A DNA stretch of 64,000 nt from Roseovarius sp. MMSF_3350 (GTDB lineage Bacteria; Pseudomonadota; Alphaproteobacteria; Rhodobacterales; Rhodobacteraceae), in assembly GCF_030733425.1 (NCBI RefSeq), contig NZ_JASHIZ010000006.1:122599-186598 (forward strand), read 5' to 3'. The notes below the pieces were generated by a model that ran no database searches, had not been told where the DNA came from, and worked only from the letters and a program-made list of their open reading frames with translations. Numbering within the stretch: position 1 is the first letter of the stretch; each line of letters opens with the position of its first letter. Positions 40,246-48,201 of the stretch are shown here, in pieces. The translations under genes were made by a program, and so were the position numbers.

Positions 40246-41691
40246 TTGAGCGCGTTCACGACCTCCACCGCGCTGCGTGCCCGCCCTAATGTCGTAGCCA
40301 TGGCAATGGCCCAGCAGGCGATCGTGCTTCTCGCGGTTGTCGGGGCGCCGTTGATTGCCGGCGTGGCCTTCGCGGAGTGGAATTTCGTCCTGTCCCTGAC
40401 GCCGCAGGCAATACTCCTGACGCTGGTCGCATTGCGGTACCGCGCGCGGGCGTTCCCACAAGACCTGCGCCGGGTCGAAGCCTTTGTGGTCTTCGCATTA
40501 ATATTCGTTGTCGCCAGCCTGTTGGTCGCCCCGCCTTTCATGGCGCTTGGGATGCCGCCACTGGATGCGGTGTTCGAGGCTGTGTCGGGTATCACCTCGA
40601 CCGGGCTGAGCCTTGCGGTTGGCGCCGAGGACTGGCCCATCCCGGGGCATCTCTTGCGCGGCTGGATCCAGTGGTGCGGCGGTTTCGCCATCGCCCTTGC
40701 AGGCTTGGCAATCTTTGCCGGCAGTTCGGGCGCGTCCCTGTCCATGAGCAGCACGAACATCACCGACCGAGATAACCTGTCGTCGATCAAGGCACAGGCC
40801 CGGCAGGTCTTGCTGGCCTATGTGGCGCTGACAAGCGTTGCGATGGTCCTGTGCCTTTTGCTGTTGCCGAACTGGTGGGAAGCCATCAGCGTTGCCTTGG
40901 CGGCTGCGTCGACCGGCGGGTTCTCCCCCCGTGCCGACAGCCTGGCCAGCTATTCCTATCTGGCGCAGGGCGTGGTGATCGGCATCTGCATCGCGGGGGC
41001 GGTATCATTGCTGTTCTATATCCGTATCTGGCGCGACGGCCTGCGCCTTGCGCTGGGCAAATCCCATGTTCTGGCAACATTGGGGCTGATGGCGGGCGGT
41101 GTCACGATCTTCGCGGTTGTCGACCTGGCGGTGAACGCGCCAAGCCTGGTCGAACTTTATTCCGGGGCCCTCAATTTCCTGAGCGGGTTCAGCACGGCGG
41201 GGTTTTCGACCAACGAGGTGTCGAGCCATATCGCACTGCTGCCGATGCTGCTGCTCGCGATGGTGATCGGCGGCGACCTGGGGTCGACGGCGGGCGGTAT
41301 CAAGGTCGCCCGGCTTGTCGTGCTGTTGCAGATGGTCAGGCTGAGCCTGCTGCGCGTGCGGGTCCCGGCAAGTGCGGTCACCTATCTGCGCGATGGTGGC
41401 GACAAGGTCGCGGTGGACCGGGTGATCGCGGTCACCGCGCTTCTGGTCACCTACCTGGCGGCGGTTCTGATCTGCTGGGTGATATTCCTGGTTTCGGAAA
41501 TCCCGCCACTCTCCGGTCTGTTCGACGTCGTGTCAGCCCTGTCGACCGTGGGACTGATCCAGGGCGTCGTCGCGCCGGACCTCGCGCCGCACCTGAAAGT
41601 GACGCTGATCGTGGCGATGCTGCTTGGCCGGCTGGAATTCATCGCATTGATCATATTGTGCCTTCCCGGCACCTGGATGAGAAGGACCTGA
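40246..41691 (+). CDS. TrkH/KtrB-type potassium uptake channel subunit
   Basis: About 481 residues, ten or more helices. Selectivity-filter loops of the four M1-P-M2 units are seen as SGITSTGLSLAV, AASTGGFSPRADS, FSTAGFSTNEV and SALSTVGLIQGV, plus the conserved GGDLGSTAGGIKVAR. The start is uncertain: TTG at 40246, placed just after the predicted EcfG transcription start and with AGGAAG upstream, or ATG at 40300 right before the first helix. The open frame upstream to 39697 is only antisense to exoD. The RCK partner trkA begins 3 bp after the stop. Confidence 0.85.
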   Translation: MSAFTTSTALRARPNVVAMAMAQQAIVLLAVVGAPLIAGVAFAEWNFVLSLTPQAILLTLVALRYRARAFPQDLRRVEAFVVFALIFVVASLLVAPPFMALGMPPLDAVFEAVSGITSTGLSLAVGAEDWPIPGHLLRGWIQWCGGFAIALAGLAIFAGSSGASLSMSSTNITDRDNLSSIKAQARQVLLAYVALTSVAMVLCLLLLPNWWEAISVALAAASTGGFSPRADSLASYSYLAQGVVIGICIAGAVSLLFYIRIWRDGLRLALGKSHVLATLGLMAGGVTIFAVVDLAVNAPSLVELYSGALNFLSGFSTAGFSTNEVSSHIALLPMLLLAMVIGGDLGSTAGGIKVARLVVLLQMVRLSLLRVRVPASAVTYLRDGGDKVAVDRVIAVTALLVTYLAAVLICWVIFLVSEIPPLSGLFDVVSALSTVGLIQGVVAPDLAPHLKVTLIVAMLLGRLEFIALIILCLPGTWMRRT

Positions 41692-41694
41692 CCC

Positions 41695-42351
41695 ATGAGG
41701 ATTATCGTTATCGGAGCATCGAGGCTTGGCGAGGCGGTGGTGTCGCAACTTTTGGATAACGGGCACAACATCGTTCTTGTGGACCGGTCGCGCGAGCGGC
41801 TGGACGACGTGTCGGATCGACTGGATTGCGGGTTCATCGAAGGCGACGGCACCTTGCCCCGGACGTTGCGCGACGCCTATGGCGACGGGGCCGATGCCTT
41901 GATGCTGATGACCAACCAGGACGACGTGAATATCCTGGCCGCCGTGGTTGGCCAATCGATCGGTTTCCAGCGCGTGGTTCTTCAGATCGTGCAGTCGCAA
42001 CTGCTGGAAGTCTGCGAGGAACTGGGCTTTGAAGACGTGGTGACGCCCCATACCACCGTTGCGTCCTCGATCGCCCACTCGTTGGAGAACGAAGAGCGTG
42101 TCTGGTCGCAGCTCGGGATCATCGAGGGGGTGCACTTCACCACCTACCCCGTGCCGGAAGAACTTGTCGGCAAGACCCTGGATGAACTGGACATGCCTCG
42201 GTCCGCGCGGGCGGTCGCGATCGCGCGGACCGAGGAAGATGCGATCCTGGACGCGGACGAAAAGCTGAAGGAGGGGGACAAGGTGCTTGTCGCCGCCGGC
42301 AGCAATGTCGGGGAAGGTCTGCGAAAAATGTTCGGAGCGCAGGAGGATTGA
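41695..42351 (+). CDS. TrkA-type RCK regulatory subunit
   Basis: 218 residues: RCK_N Rossmann domain MRIIVIGASRLGEAVVSQLL with acidic end of strand 2 (VLVDRSRERLD), DGADALMLMTNQDDVNILAA, and RCK_C domain (YPVPEELVGKTLDELD to GDKVLVAAGS). It gates the TrkH subunit through nucleotide (NAD(H)/ATP/ADP) binding. The glycine motif reads GASRLG instead of the usual GxGxxG, a conservative Ala change. Adjacent to trkH (3-bp gap). Convergent with the FNT gene, 9 bp away. Confidence 0.9.
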   Translation: MRIIVIGASRLGEAVVSQLLDNGHNIVLVDRSRERLDDVSDRLDCGFIEGDGTLPRTLRDAYGDGADALMLMTNQDDVNILAAVVGQSIGFQRVVLQIVQSQLLEVCEELGFEDVVTPHTTVASSIAHSLENEERVWSQLGIIEGVHFTTYPVPEELVGKTLDELDMPRSARAVAIARTEEDAILDADEKLKEGDKVLVAAGSNVGEGLRKMFGAQED

Positions 42352-42360
42352 GCCAGGCCG

Positions 42361-43278
42361 CTACATCTCGTTGCGGATCTGGCCATAGGCAAGCACGGCA
42401 AAGAGCCCGGTGCCGCCAAGGATGTTGCCGACCAGTACAGGGGCGATATGCAGCGATAGCGCGGTCAGCAGGCCCATTTCCCCGGCGAGGACCAAGACGA
42501 AGATTTCGTTCGAGCCTGCGATGACATGGGTGAATTCCCCGGCGGCGATGAGCCAGGTGAACATGACGATCACGAAGACCTCGGTGCCCCTGGCGGACGG
42601 CAGCATCCAGACCAGCGCGGCGATGAAGAATCCCGCCGGTATGCCGCGCAACAGCGCCTCGAGCGGCGACAGTTCCGCAAGGTGACGCGAGATGGCGAAA
42701 ACGGCGTCAAGGATATCGGGCGTCAGAACGTTCGCATGGACGGCGATCGCGGCGGTCAGGAAGGTCCCGGCCAGGTTCGCCACGAGCACGACGCCCCAAA
42801 GGCGCGCCGTGCAGATCAGGCGATGTCGCGATATCTGCGCCAGAAGCGGCAGGATGACGGTGATCGTGTTTTCGGTGAACAGTTGCAGGCGTGACAGGAT
42901 CACCAGCACAAAGCCGAACGTATATCCAAGGCTTCCGATGGCGGAAAGATACGGGTGGTCCTCGCCCAGATTCACGCGCAGAATTGCGACCGCGAGGACC
43001 GATGTGGAAATGCCGATCCCCGCGGCAATACCGGACCACCAGAGCGAAGTTGCCGGGCGCTCGAGCTCTTCCTGACCTTCGCGCAGGATGATGGAATAGA
43101 CCGTCAGCGCCGAAAGCCGCCCGTTTTCCGCCACCCTGTCGCGTTCCGGGCCCGTCAGGATTTCTTCCGGCGGTGACGTGGCGTTTTCGCGTTGCTCACG
43201 CTTCTCGGCGCGTCCGCGGGACCGCGCATGCGCCTCGGTTTCACCGGGGCGGGGGTGTTTCTTGTCCGTAGGGGGCAT
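42361..43278 (-). CDS. Formate/nitrite transporter family protein (YfdC-like)
   Basis: 305 residues. A 65-residue charged N-terminal tail (Arg/Glu-rich, EKREQRENATSPPEE) precedes six helices of the FNT fold. Visible are LLRGIPAGFFIAALVWML, EFTHVIAGSNEIFVL (FNT pore region) and a final VGNILGGTGLFAVLAYGQI. The YfdC branch of FNT is less studied than FocA or NirC, and the transported anion is unknown. ATG at 43278 with AAAGGA. Divergent from the dehydrogenase-oxidase operon. A GGAAC at 43322-43318 lacks a matching -10. Confidence 0.85.
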   Translation of the reverse strand: MPPTDKKHPRPGETEAHARSRGRAEKREQRENATSPPEEILTGPERDRVAENGRLSALTVYSIILREGQEELERPATSLWWSGIAAGIGISTSVLAVAILRVNLGEDHPYLSAIGSLGYTFGFVLVILSRLQLFTENTITVILPLLAQISRHRLICTARLWGVVLVANLAGTFLTAAIAVHANVLTPDILDAVFAISRHLAELSPLEALLRGIPAGFFIAALVWMLPSARGTEVFVIVMFTWLIAAGEFTHVIAGSNEIFVLVLAGEMGLLTALSLHIAPVLVGNILGGTGLFAVLAYGQIRNEM

Positions 43279-43405
43279 CTGGATTCCTTTGCCGGTACAG
43301 CCAAGTGGAGCGTCAAAAGTTCCATTTGCAGGCACAGTCCTTGCGCCGGGATCGTGCGATCGGGACAGAAGCGGACGCGCCTGCGGCACCGATTGTGCGA
43401 TTACT

Positions 43406-43431
43406 GGAACCTGATGTGGATGTTTGAGGTT
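43406..43431 (+). promoter_or_regulatory. Candidate EcfG promoter of the dehydrogenase-caa3 operon
   Basis: GGAAC (43406-43410), 17 nt, GGTT (43428-43431), 38 bp before the ATG at 43470. The first -10 base differs from consensus. It would drive eight genes up to 51757. Confidence 0.5.
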
Positions 43432-43469
43432 GATCTAGGACGGAGCGTTTCACATCACGAGGATTTTTC

Positions 43470-44168
43470 ATGACTCACCCCTTTTCTCGCCGGGCCGTGC
43501 TCCTTGGTCTTGCCGCGACAAGCGGCGTTGCTCTGGCCAAGCCTCAGCATGCGTTTGCGGCCCTGGACGATCAGCCGTTCGCCTTTCTGACCGAAACCGA
43601 GGCGCGGATGCTGGCGGCACTTTGCGACACGCTCATTCCCGAGGACGAATACCCCAGCGCAAGCCAGGCCGGCGTGGTCGATTTCATAGATTTGCAAATG
43701 GCCGGACCCTACGGGAACGGCGAGGGGCTGTACATGAAGGGTCCTTTTTTCGAGGGCAAACCGTCACAGGGCTACCAGCTGCCATTGCTTCCGTCGGAGT
43801 TGATGCGCGAGGGGCTGTCGCGGCTTGAACAGGCGGAAAGCGGTTTTGCCCTGATGGAAGATGCACGGCGCAACGACGTCGTCACGGCCATGTCGGAGGG
43901 CGAGCTCGATATGGGCGACCTGCCCTCGGACGCGTTTTTCGACGAGGTCTGGAAGCTGACGAACCAGGGGTTCTTCGCCGACCCCATCTATGGCGGCAAC
44001 GAAAACTATGCCGGCTGGAGAATGGTCGGGTTCCCCGGTGCACACGCCTATTATCAATCTTTCGTGGACAAGCACAACGTGGCGTATCCCAAGGCGCCGA
44101 TGGGCATCAACCATCAGCCTGGCGGCGATGGCGACCTGCCCGTCGCCCCGGTACGCAAGGAGCCCTGA
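43470..44168 (+). CDS. Gluconate 2-dehydrogenase subunit 3 family protein (Tat-exported)
   Basis: 232 residues. Tat leader HPFSRRAVLLGLAATSGVALA, then the family start FLTETEARMLAALCDTLIPE, EDEYPSASQAGVVDFIDLQM and FADPIYGGNENYAGWRMVGF. It forms the small subunit of membrane-associated GMC dehydrogenases and carries the export signal for the complex. First gene of the operon. The GMC subunit starts 4 bp downstream. The periplasmic location fits the cytochromes c that follow. Confidence 0.9.
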   Translation: MTHPFSRRAVLLGLAATSGVALAKPQHAFAALDDQPFAFLTETEARMLAALCDTLIPEDEYPSASQAGVVDFIDLQMAGPYGNGEGLYMKGPFFEGKPSQGYQLPLLPSELMREGLSRLEQAESGFALMEDARRNDVVTAMSEGELDMGDLPSDAFFDEVWKLTNQGFFADPIYGGNENYAGWRMVGFPGAHAYYQSFVDKHNVAYPKAPMGINHQPGGDGDLPVAPVRKEP

Positions 44169-44171
44169 GGC

Positions 44172-45956
44172 ATGGCGGACAAGACACTACCCAAGACAGA
44201 CGTGGTCATCATCGGAGGCGGCTGGACCGGTCTGACGACCGCATACGAGCTGGCGCATGAGGGGCGCAAATGCGTGATCCTGGAACGCGGCGATCATCGC
44301 CACGACGCCACGAGCTTCGGTGCGCCGGAAGAACATGACGAGTTGAAATACGGGCTGCGCTACACGCACATGATGAACGTGCGGGAAAACACCCTGACGT
44401 TCCGCAACAGTCGTGGCGATCGCGCCTTGCCCATGCGCAGGCTGGGGTCTTTCCTGCCCGGCGAGGGGCTTGGCGGGGCCGGCATACACTGGAACGGGCA
44501 GCTTTGGCGCCCGCTACCGTCAGATCTGGAAATGCGCAGCCATTACGACAACAGGTATGGCAGCGACTTCATCCCCGACGATCTGAGCGTTCAGGATTGG
44601 GGCGTGACCTACGACGAGCTTGAGCCGCATCTGGATTTCTTCGAGCGGATCTGCGGGGCGGCCGGAACCGCCGGCAACCTTGACGGAGAGCAGCGGGAAG
44701 GCGGCAACATTTTCGAGGGGCCGCGCAGCAACGAGTATCCCAACCCGGCGATGAAGCAGCCAGTCAGCAGCACCCTGTTCGGTCGCGCTGCCCAGGAAAT
44801 GGATCTGCACCCGTTTCCCTTTCCGTCCGCAAACGTGACAAAGGCGTACGAAAACCCTTACGGCGCGCAACTGCACCCTTGCACCTATTGCGGTTTCTGC
44901 GAGCGCTTCGGCTGCGGATACTTCGCCAAGGCCGATCCGATCATCTGTGTCTACGACCGCATCAAGGAGCACGAAAACTTCGAGATCCGGTTCAAGTCCA
45001 CAGTGCTGCGGGTCGAAAAATCCGAGGACGGCAAGACTGCCACCGGCGTGACCTACGTGGATGCCGACGGGCGTGAAATCTTTCAGCCCGCCGATATCGT
45101 CTGCATGAATGCCTATGCATTGTGGAACGTGCACCTGATGCTGGTGAGCGGTCTGGGCACGCCTTACGATCCGGAAACCCGCACCGGCACGGTCGGCCGG
45201 AATTATTCCTATCAGACCATCTCGGCAGTGGACGCGTTTCTTGAGAAGGACATCGTCACCAACCCCTTCATGGGAGCCGGCGCCCTGGGCATGGTGGTGG
45301 ACGATTACAACGGCGACAATTTCGACCATTCCGACCTCGGGTTCGTCGGTGGCGGCTATATCGCCTGCAAACAGTATCACGGTCGACCGATCAGCTATCA
45401 GCCCGTGCCCGACGGTACGCCCAGTTGGGGGGCGGAATGGAAACGGGCTGTGCGTGAGAACTACCTGCATCACGCCGATTTCGTCATCCATGGATCCAGC
45501 ATGTCGACGCCGGAGAACTTTCTCGACCTCGACCCCACCTGGACCGATCAGCATGGTCGACCGTTGTTGCGGATGACGTTCAATTTCCCGGAGAACGACC
45601 GGAAAATGGCGAAATACGTGACCGAGCGCGCCGTCGAGATTGCCGAAAACATGGATCACGTGACCAGCGTCAGCGCCACGAACCTCGCCGCCGAAGGCGA
45701 AGACTATTCCGTCGTGCCCTACCAGACGACCCACAATGTCGGCGGCGCAGTCATCGGCACGGATCCCAGCACCAGCGTGGTGAACCGGTATGGCCAGATG
45801 TGGGATCACCACAATGTCTTTGTCTTCGGGGCATGCCTTTTCCCGCAGAACCTCGGATACAACCCGACCGGCCCGCTGATGGGCCTGGCGTACTGGACGC
45901 TGGAGCATCTCAAGAACGACTACCTCGAGAATCCTCGCCCGCTGATGGATGCGTAA
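44172..45956 (+). CDS. GMC-family gluconate/sugar dehydrogenase, flavoprotein subunit
   Basis: 594 residues. FAD fold VVIIGGGWTGLTTAYELAHE, GLGGAGIHWNGQLWRP, a cysteine loop HPCTYCGFCERFGCGYFAKA (possible Fe-S or structural site), and GMC C-terminus with TTHNVGGAVIGTDPSTSVVN and NLGYNPTGPLMGLAYWTLEH. It probably oxidises an aldose, gluconate or related polyol in the periplasm, exported with the Tat-signal small subunit. It differs clearly from the paralogue at 37852 in the cysteine loop and C-terminal motif, so the substrates probably differ. ATG at 44172 close after GAGG. Confidence 0.9.
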   Translation: MADKTLPKTDVVIIGGGWTGLTTAYELAHEGRKCVILERGDHRHDATSFGAPEEHDELKYGLRYTHMMNVRENTLTFRNSRGDRALPMRRLGSFLPGEGLGGAGIHWNGQLWRPLPSDLEMRSHYDNRYGSDFIPDDLSVQDWGVTYDELEPHLDFFERICGAAGTAGNLDGEQREGGNIFEGPRSNEYPNPAMKQPVSSTLFGRAAQEMDLHPFPFPSANVTKAYENPYGAQLHPCTYCGFCERFGCGYFAKADPIICVYDRIKEHENFEIRFKSTVLRVEKSEDGKTATGVTYVDADGREIFQPADIVCMNAYALWNVHLMLVSGLGTPYDPETRTGTVGRNYSYQTISAVDAFLEKDIVTNPFMGAGALGMVVDDYNGDNFDHSDLGFVGGGYIACKQYHGRPISYQPVPDGTPSWGAEWKRAVRENYLHHADFVIHGSSMSTPENFLDLDPTWTDQHGRPLLRMTFNFPENDRKMAKYVTERAVEIAENMDHVTSVSATNLAAEGEDYSVVPYQTTHNVGGAVIGTDPSTSVVNRYGQMWDHHNVFVFGACLFPQNLGYNPTGPLMGLAYWTLEHLKNDYLENPRPLMDA

Positions 45957-45968
45957 AGGAGCTGCAAC

Positions 45969-46754
45969 ATGACCATGACACGCACGAAATACTTTGCTCT
46001 TGCAGCCTCCCTCCTGGCGGCGACTGCCGGCTTGGCCCCGATCGTGTTGAACGCGCAGAGTACCGAGACAGAAGAGCCGGGCGTGCTGGAATCGCGGCTT
46101 GACGACGAAAGAACGCTGTTCGCGGCGACGGTCGAGGATGCGCCGGACGACGATCTGCTTGAACTCGGGCGGCTGGTCGCGATGGGCGGTGCGGAGAACG
46201 GCGGATCCGGGATGGCCTGCATCACCTGTCACGGAGGGCAGGGTGCCGGCGACGGCGCGGGATCGTTCCCGCGACTGACCGGGCAGGCCGCCTGGTACAC
46301 GTACAAGCAGCTCAATGACTATGCCTCTGGGGCCCGTCCGAATGACATAATGACGGGCATCGCGCAACGTCTGACCGAACACGAGCGCGAGGCCGTCGCT
46401 GCCTATTACGCGGTGGTGCGCGCACCGATCCCCCAGCCGTTGGGCGCTGCCGATCAGGGAGAATTGCAGTGGGGCGGTCAGCTGGCCGCGGTGGGGTCGG
46501 CCGAAAAGGGCATTCCGGCCTGCGTGAACTGTCACGGCCCGCAGGGCACCGGCAATCCTCCGTCGGTGCCGTACCTGGCAGGGCAGTATGCCAATTACAT
46601 GACCTACCAGCTGCAATTGTGGAAAGAGGGCGTGCGCGACAATGACGCGATGAACGTCATGAGCAGCATCGCCAAGAAGATGACGCGCGAGGACATGGAA
46701 GCTGTCAGCGAATATTACAACCGGGTCCATAATCCGGTGACCACCGGAAACTAG
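45969..46754 (+). CDS. Dihaem cytochrome c (c4-like)
   Basis: 261 residues, signal peptide MTMTRTKYFALAASLLAATA. Haem sites CITCHGGQGAGDGAGSFPRL and CVNCHGPQGTGNPPSVPYL, each followed by the same fold (GQAAWYTYKQLNDYASGARP and GQYANYMTYQLQLWKEGVRD) and a distal methionine region (IMTGIAQRL, VMSSIAKKM). Cytochrome c4 proteins donate electrons to terminal oxidases, fitting transfer from the GMC enzyme to the caa3 oxidase encoded downstream. AAGGAG site before ATG 45969. Confidence 0.9.
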   Translation: MTMTRTKYFALAASLLAATAGLAPIVLNAQSTETEEPGVLESRLDDERTLFAATVEDAPDDDLLELGRLVAMGGAENGGSGMACITCHGGQGAGDGAGSFPRLTGQAAWYTYKQLNDYASGARPNDIMTGIAQRLTEHEREAVAAYYAVVRAPIPQPLGAADQGELQWGGQLAAVGSAEKGIPACVNCHGPQGTGNPPSVPYLAGQYANYMTYQLQLWKEGVRDNDAMNVMSSIAKKMTREDMEAVSEYYNRVHNPVTTGN

Positions 46755-46759
46755 GGCAG

Positions 46760-47269
46760 ATGTCGCCCGCAAGGATCATCCGCATCGCCCTGACCTCCGT
46801 CTTGACTGCTGCAGTCCTTGGAGTGGTTACGCTCTGGGCGCTGGCCGCGCCGGCCTTTGACCCTGTCGGAGCAGCGCTGGCCTGGAGCAAGCAGCGGGGC
46901 GAGGCTCTGGTTGGATGGTACGCGAGTGATCCGGTGGCCGCCACCCCGCAGTGGCAGTCTATGCATATGCGGGTAGCGGGCGGAGATCCCGCGCGCGGTC
47001 GGCAGTTGATCAACGAATACGGTTGCGGAGCCTGTCACGTCGTCCCAGGCGTGCCGGGTGCCCGCGGCACGGTAGGCCCCTCGCTGACGTCCCTGGCCGA
47101 CCGCGCCTACATTGCGGGCGTCTTGACGAACGCGCCGGGCGATCTGACCCGGTGGCTGATCAATCCACCCTACTTTTCGCAAGACACGGCGATGCCCGAC
47201 CTTGGCGTTACCGAAGCGGACGCGAAAGACATGGTAGCCTATCTCTACACGCTCGGAGGGTTCGAATGA
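46760..47269 (+). CDS. Membrane-anchored monohaem cytochrome c
   Basis: 169 residues. One N-terminal helix (IALTSVLTAAVLGVVTLWAL) that is probably an uncleaved anchor, then haem site YGCGACHVVPGVPGARGTVG, axial Met likely in DTAMPDLGVTEADAKDM, and AYLYTLGGFE. It may relay electrons from the dihaem protein to the CuA subunit. Its stop overlaps the coxB start (ATGA). Confidence 0.85.
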   Translation: MSPARIIRIALTSVLTAAVLGVVTLWALAAPAFDPVGAALAWSKQRGEALVGWYASDPVAATPQWQSMHMRVAGGDPARGRQLINEYGCGACHVVPGVPGARGTVGPSLTSLADRAYIAGVLTNAPGDLTRWLINPPYFSQDTAMPDLGVTEADAKDMVAYLYTLGGFE

Positions 47270-48201
47270 GCGAGCAGAGCACGTTGGGTCAATTCGACAG
47301 CCAGACCTCGCTGATCCCCGCCGGAACCGGAGCGGAAGGCACGTTGGTGCTGACCATCACGATGTCGGTGGCGGCGACGTTGATCTTCCTGGCCGTGATG
47401 GCGGCGGTCTGGCTGGCCTGGCGGCGGGAAAGGCCCGGCCATATCTGGTGGCTATGGGCCGGCGGGTTCATCTTGCCGGTGATCGCGTTGGTGGCGCTGA
47501 TGGTCGGGTCGACATTCACGCTTGCCTCCATCGCGCGGGTCGATCGCGACGCGCTGGTGATCGAGGTGACCGGCCACCAGTACTGGTGGGACGTGGTCTA
47601 TGATCCCGACGGCCGCGCGCTGCGCGACGCCAACGAGATCATCGTGCCGGTCGATACGCCGGTCACGTTCCGCCTGAAGTCCGAGGATGTGATACACTCG
47701 TTCTGGGTGCCGTCGATCAGCGGCAAGATCGACATGATCCCGGGACGGGTGAACGAACTGACCGTCGAGGCCAGCCGGAAAGGCCGGTTTCGCGGCCAAT
47801 GTGCCGAATTCTGCGGCTTGTCTCATCCTCTGATGGCCTTCGAAGTGGTGGTTCTGGAAAAGGATGAATTCGACAGTTTTACGGCTGGCCTTTCGGACGA
47901 GGCGCGCGATGCCGACACGCTGCAACTGAAACAGGGGCGCGACGTATTCCTGAACGAAGGCTGTACCGCCTGCCATGCCATTCGCGGCGTGGCCGAGGGC
48001 GCGCGTGTCGGGCCGGACCTGACCCGCGTGGGCGCGCGCGCGGCGCTGGGGGCGGGGATGTGGCGAATGAATGTCGGCAACCTTGCGGGCTGGATCGCCG
48101 ATGTGCAGGACATGAAGCCGGGCGCGAACATGCCCTCCTACAATCATCTCAGCGGCCCTGATCTACGGGCGGTTGCGCATTACCTGTCGAGCCTGAAATG
48201 A
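47266..48201 (+). CDS. coxB: Cytochrome c oxidase subunit II with fused cytochrome c (caa3 type)
   Basis: 311 residues. Two helices (TITMSVAATLIFLAVMAAVW; FILPVIALVALMVGSTFTLA), the aromatic electron entry GHQYWWDVVYD, CuA ligands in VIHSFWVPSISGK and GQCAEFCGLSHPLMAF (two Cys, Glu, His, Met), and a C-terminal cytochrome c domain with CTACHAIRG and PGANMPSYNHL. Subunit II carrying its own haem c defines caa3-type oxidases. Overlaps both neighbours by ATGA junctions, so translation is coupled. Confidence 0.95.
   Translation: MSEQSTLGQFDSQTSLIPAGTGAEGTLVLTITMSVAATLIFLAVMAAVWLAWRRERPGHIWWLWAGGFILPVIALVALMVGSTFTLASIARVDRDALVIEVTGHQYWWDVVYDPDGRALRDANEIIVPVDTPVTFRLKSEDVIHSFWVPSISGKIDMIPGRVNELTVEASRKGRFRGQCAEFCGLSHPLMAFEVVVLEKDEFDSFTAGLSDEARDADTLQLKQGRDVFLNEGCTACHAIRGVAEGARVGPDLTRVGARAALGAGMWRMNVGNLAGWIADVQDMKPGANMPSYNHLSGPDLRAVAHYLSSLK

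Noticed and set aside
43279..43350. GGAAC at 43322-43318 as an EcfG promoter of the formate/nitrite-type transporter gene
   Set aside because: The base four at 16 or 17 nt spacing read GGCT or GCTG; no GTT core.
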